Notes under the pieces: generated by a model
Told to the model about the DNA's origin: nothing
What the model saw: only the letters and a program-made list of their open reading frames with translations
Databases searched by the model: none
Assembly: GCA_030248065.1 (NCBI GenBank)
Contig: JASAMV010007643.1
Coordinates: 23,759-87,758, forward strand
Length of the DNA: 64,000 nt
From: Rhynchonema sp. JSB1_4
Taxonomy: Eukaryota > Nematoda > Chromadorea > Monhysterida > Xyalidae
Reading direction: 5' to 3'
Program-made: the position numbers and the translations under genes
Shown here: piece by piece, positions 63,301-64,000 of the stretch
Layout: each line of letters opens with the position of its first letter
Numbering within the stretch: the first letter of the stretch is position 1

Positions 63301-63617
63301 GGGCACCCATCTGTGTCATTTGCGCGCGTCCATTGACAACCCTGGATAAGAAAAAAACTGAAGTGAAAAATATTTTTATTTTTTACGAAAAAATTGAAAA
63401 CTACCAGTGATTTCGTCAAACTTGTTGAGAAAAACCAGAAACCTACGTGAGGCACATTTCCCAAACTGAAATATGGTTCCAGGGGTGGACAGATCATTTC
63501 TGCGTTTCCTTGTGAGATCAGAGTTAAAGCGAGCAAATGAGCACATTGCGACCAGAGAGACTGAAATGATAAATTTTAGTTTGCCATATTCCAGGTTGCG
63601 TTCAGTAGACCCACCAT
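42355..63617 (-). CDS. Giant secreted multi-Kunitz / multi-WAP cysteine-rich protein
   Basis: About 46 short exons form one gene. The ATG (63615-63617) ends its exon; exon 2 (63447-63560) gives the signal peptide ([19 protein letters not shown]) in phase. Ten Kunitz domains follow, with P1 residues in order K, F, R, R, R, R, K, R, L, E. They lie near 63.1, 62.2/62.1, 61.5/61.15, 60.15, 49.15/48.97, 47.95, 46.75/46.45, 45.75, 45.5/45.25 and 45.05/44.85 kb. Five WAP-type domains lie near 58.85, 48.5, 47.2, 46.05 and 43.55 kb (for example [14 protein letters not shown]). Other repeated modules are a GC-Y-GCP-Y-C type ([20 protein letters not shown]), a CPAGHRC type, and a [15 protein letters not shown] type. 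The last exon ends FNDCHN and the stop at 42355. Secreted serine-protease inhibition in matrix, cuticle or body fluid is the likely role. I infer a single gene from phase-matched domains split across introns; a second promoter inside is not excluded. Confidence 0.8.
43919..44163. repeat. Inverted-repeat MITE, family A copy 1
   Basis: GTCCATTTTGGGCTTGTAGA then CAATGAGGACAAATTTTTG on the left is mirrored on the right. The middle has TTTCGACCAGCGTGAAAGTT facing AACTTTTACGCTGGTCGAAA. It lies in an intron of the Kunitz/WAP gene. Confidence 0.8.
46875..47035. repeat. TTCAGGCC-rich palindromic element
   Basis: The word TCAGGCC or its complement GGCCTGA occurs about ten times in both orientations around a central TTATAGGCTTAGGCTTA. 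It lies in an intron of the Kunitz/WAP gene. Confidence 0.55.
47625..47808. repeat. TCCGGA-rich inverted-repeat element
   Basis: TTAGGTTAAATCCGGAATCC on the left faces CGGATTCAATCTAA on the right, with further internal TTCCGGAAA pairs. Intronic. Confidence 0.55.
50950..51967 (+). CDS. Nested small secreted cysteine-rich protein (unknown)
   Basis: The gene lies inside a 6.3 kb intron (50318-56572) of the Kunitz/WAP gene, on the opposite strand. Exons are 50950-51065 (donor GTGAGT), 51125-51241, 51562-51662 and 51825-51967. They sum to 477 nt, 158 aa. Signal peptide: [17 protein letters not shown]. The mature part is cysteine-rich ([64 protein letters not shown]). Exon 3 ends at overlapping donors, GTGTAA (after 51660) and GTAAGT (after 51662). 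Using the first changes the frame of exon 4 and gives a shorter end ([18 protein letters not shown], stop at 51894, 133 aa). I recognise no family. All phases fit, which is the main support. Confidence 0.65.
51968..52150. other. 3' flank of the nested gene
   Basis: AT-rich sequence without an exon. It ends in the TTAA target of the next element. Confidence 0.4.
52151..52797. mobile_element. Inverted-repeat element with TTAA duplication (piggyBac-like MITE)
   Basis: It starts ACCTGGCCCGCCACTATTGA and ends with the reverse complement, with arms of ~190 bases or more. TTAA lies on both sides (52147-52150, 52798-52801). The 647 bp contain no transposase. TTAA targeting suggests piggyBac-type mobilisation. 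Confidence 0.75.
52802..53697. mobile_element. Inverted-repeat element full of GCGTTAGCG motifs, TAA duplication
   Basis: The ends are GGCCGCATTCACAATGC and, inverted, GCATTGTGAAGGCGGCC. The flanks are TAA (52799-52801) and TAA (53698-53700), a 3 bp duplication like PIF/Harbinger MITEs. Both arms contain dense runs of GCGCGTTAGCGTGC-type words in both orientations and interior copies of TTGCATTCACAATG. Confidence 0.75.
53699..55358. mobile_element. Long foldback element, ~1.66 kb
   Basis: The left end is AAAGGGCTCGAGACATAACC and the right end its reverse complement, differing at one base. Similarity between arms extends inward about 600 bases: CAAATTGGAACGACCGGTGC against GCACCGGTCGTTCCAATTTG, then GATTTTTGGAAC-type matches near 54010 and 55030. 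A short unpaired centre lies near 54.4-54.8 kb. There is no evident transposase. Confidence 0.75.
56985..57050. repeat. Fragment of MITE family A
   Basis: CTAATTTCGAACAGCGTGAA then AGTTTGTCC, CACCTGATGAACAAACTTTT matches the middle of the elements at 43919 and 61752. The outer arms are missing. Confidence 0.6.
59311..59609. repeat. Inverted-repeat MITE with CCCGAAAC motifs
   Basis: AA(G)GGCTCCACCAGATAGACC and CCGAAACCCG on the left are mirrored on the right (GGTCTATCTGGTGGAGCCCTT). Inner arms contain CGAAAATGTTTCG-type and CATGATAATCG pairs. The arms cover most of its 299 bp. Confidence 0.8.
61752..61966. repeat. Inverted-repeat MITE, family A copy 2
   Basis: The same ends and middle as 43919-44163 (TTGTCCATTTTGGGCTTGTA and its mirror), in another intron of the same gene. 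Confidence 0.8.
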
Positions 63618-64000
63618 AATTATTGATCAGATTTAAATGTTGGCAGAAAAAAATCCAGACTTCGATTGCTTGCTGTTTCGCGACTAATAATCATACATAA
63701 TCTGAAAGTGGAAGCGGGCTTTTTTTGAAAACGCATTTCACCAGGTGTAATCTAAACAGCATAAATGCGCCATTTGTTTGGAATGCACAATGCAAAATGA
63801 AAGATACACACAGGATTTATGTTTTTGTAACCTTGGTCGTAAAAAACTTGGTGTTTCACCTTCAAACCACTTTTTATTTATAAGTTTCGTTTTACTGAAT
63901 AGTGAGTATGTTCAACCCAGATGTACATTTTGATTTTTTGGATATTATTCATAAAAGGTGCCGACAACAGTTAAAATATTTTGAGGCAGGTTGTCGGTCT
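63618..64000. other. 5' flank of the Kunitz/WAP gene
   Basis: It should contain the 5' UTR and promoter of the minus-strand Kunitz/WAP gene. I see no gene or clear core promoter element. Confidence 0.4.

Overview
This is a eukaryotic, metazoan window. Genes are split by short GT-AG introns, and the families present are typical of invertebrates: a DEG/ENaC channel, an M13 (neprilysin-like) peptidase, a rhodopsin-type GPCR, a secreted C-type lectin and a very large secreted Kunitz/WAP protein. Microsatellites, MITE-like palindromes, a LINE and small LTR elements fill the introns and spacers. The mix fits an ecdysozoan-like invertebrate, but I cannot name the species from sequence alone.

Left part (0-17 kb): palindromic elements at 0.8 and 1.65 kb, then a plus-strand tandem array of five paralogous genes (2.3-11.3 kb). 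They encode ~190-196 aa secreted, coiled-coil-rich proteins of no family I recognise. The 3' flank of copy 5 holds a 4.1 kb nested insertion (11325-15462): a diverged LTR split by a LINE, whose own reverse transcriptase ORF is split by a complete 653 bp mini-LTR element.

Middle (17-41 kb), all genes on the minus strand: a DEG/ENaC channel subunit (16.9-24.2 kb) with a decayed partial duplicate and inverted minisatellite blocks inside it; an M13 metallopeptidase (27.8-31.8 kb) with a 283 bp (GT)n tract touching a splice donor; a 372 aa GPCR with a GC-AG intron (32.4-33.8 kb); a 188 aa three-TM protein (34.5-35.4 kb); a lectin pseudogene; and a 172 aa secreted C-type lectin (37.6-40.9 kb). An intron of the lectin carries a tandem mini-LTR array of four LTRs, each with a tRNA-like sequence.

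Right part (42-64 kb): one giant minus-strand gene of about 46 exons for a secreted protein with ten Kunitz domains, five WAP-type domains and many other cysteine-rich modules, probably an extracellular protease-inhibitor or matrix protein. One 6.3 kb intron contains a small secreted cysteine-rich gene on the opposite strand and three inverted-repeat elements laid end to end.

The most novel-looking items are the mini-LTR (TRIM-like) elements carrying a tRNA-like sequence inside the LTR, the five-copy secreted coiled-coil family with an odd first splice junction, and the nested gene with overlapping splice donors.
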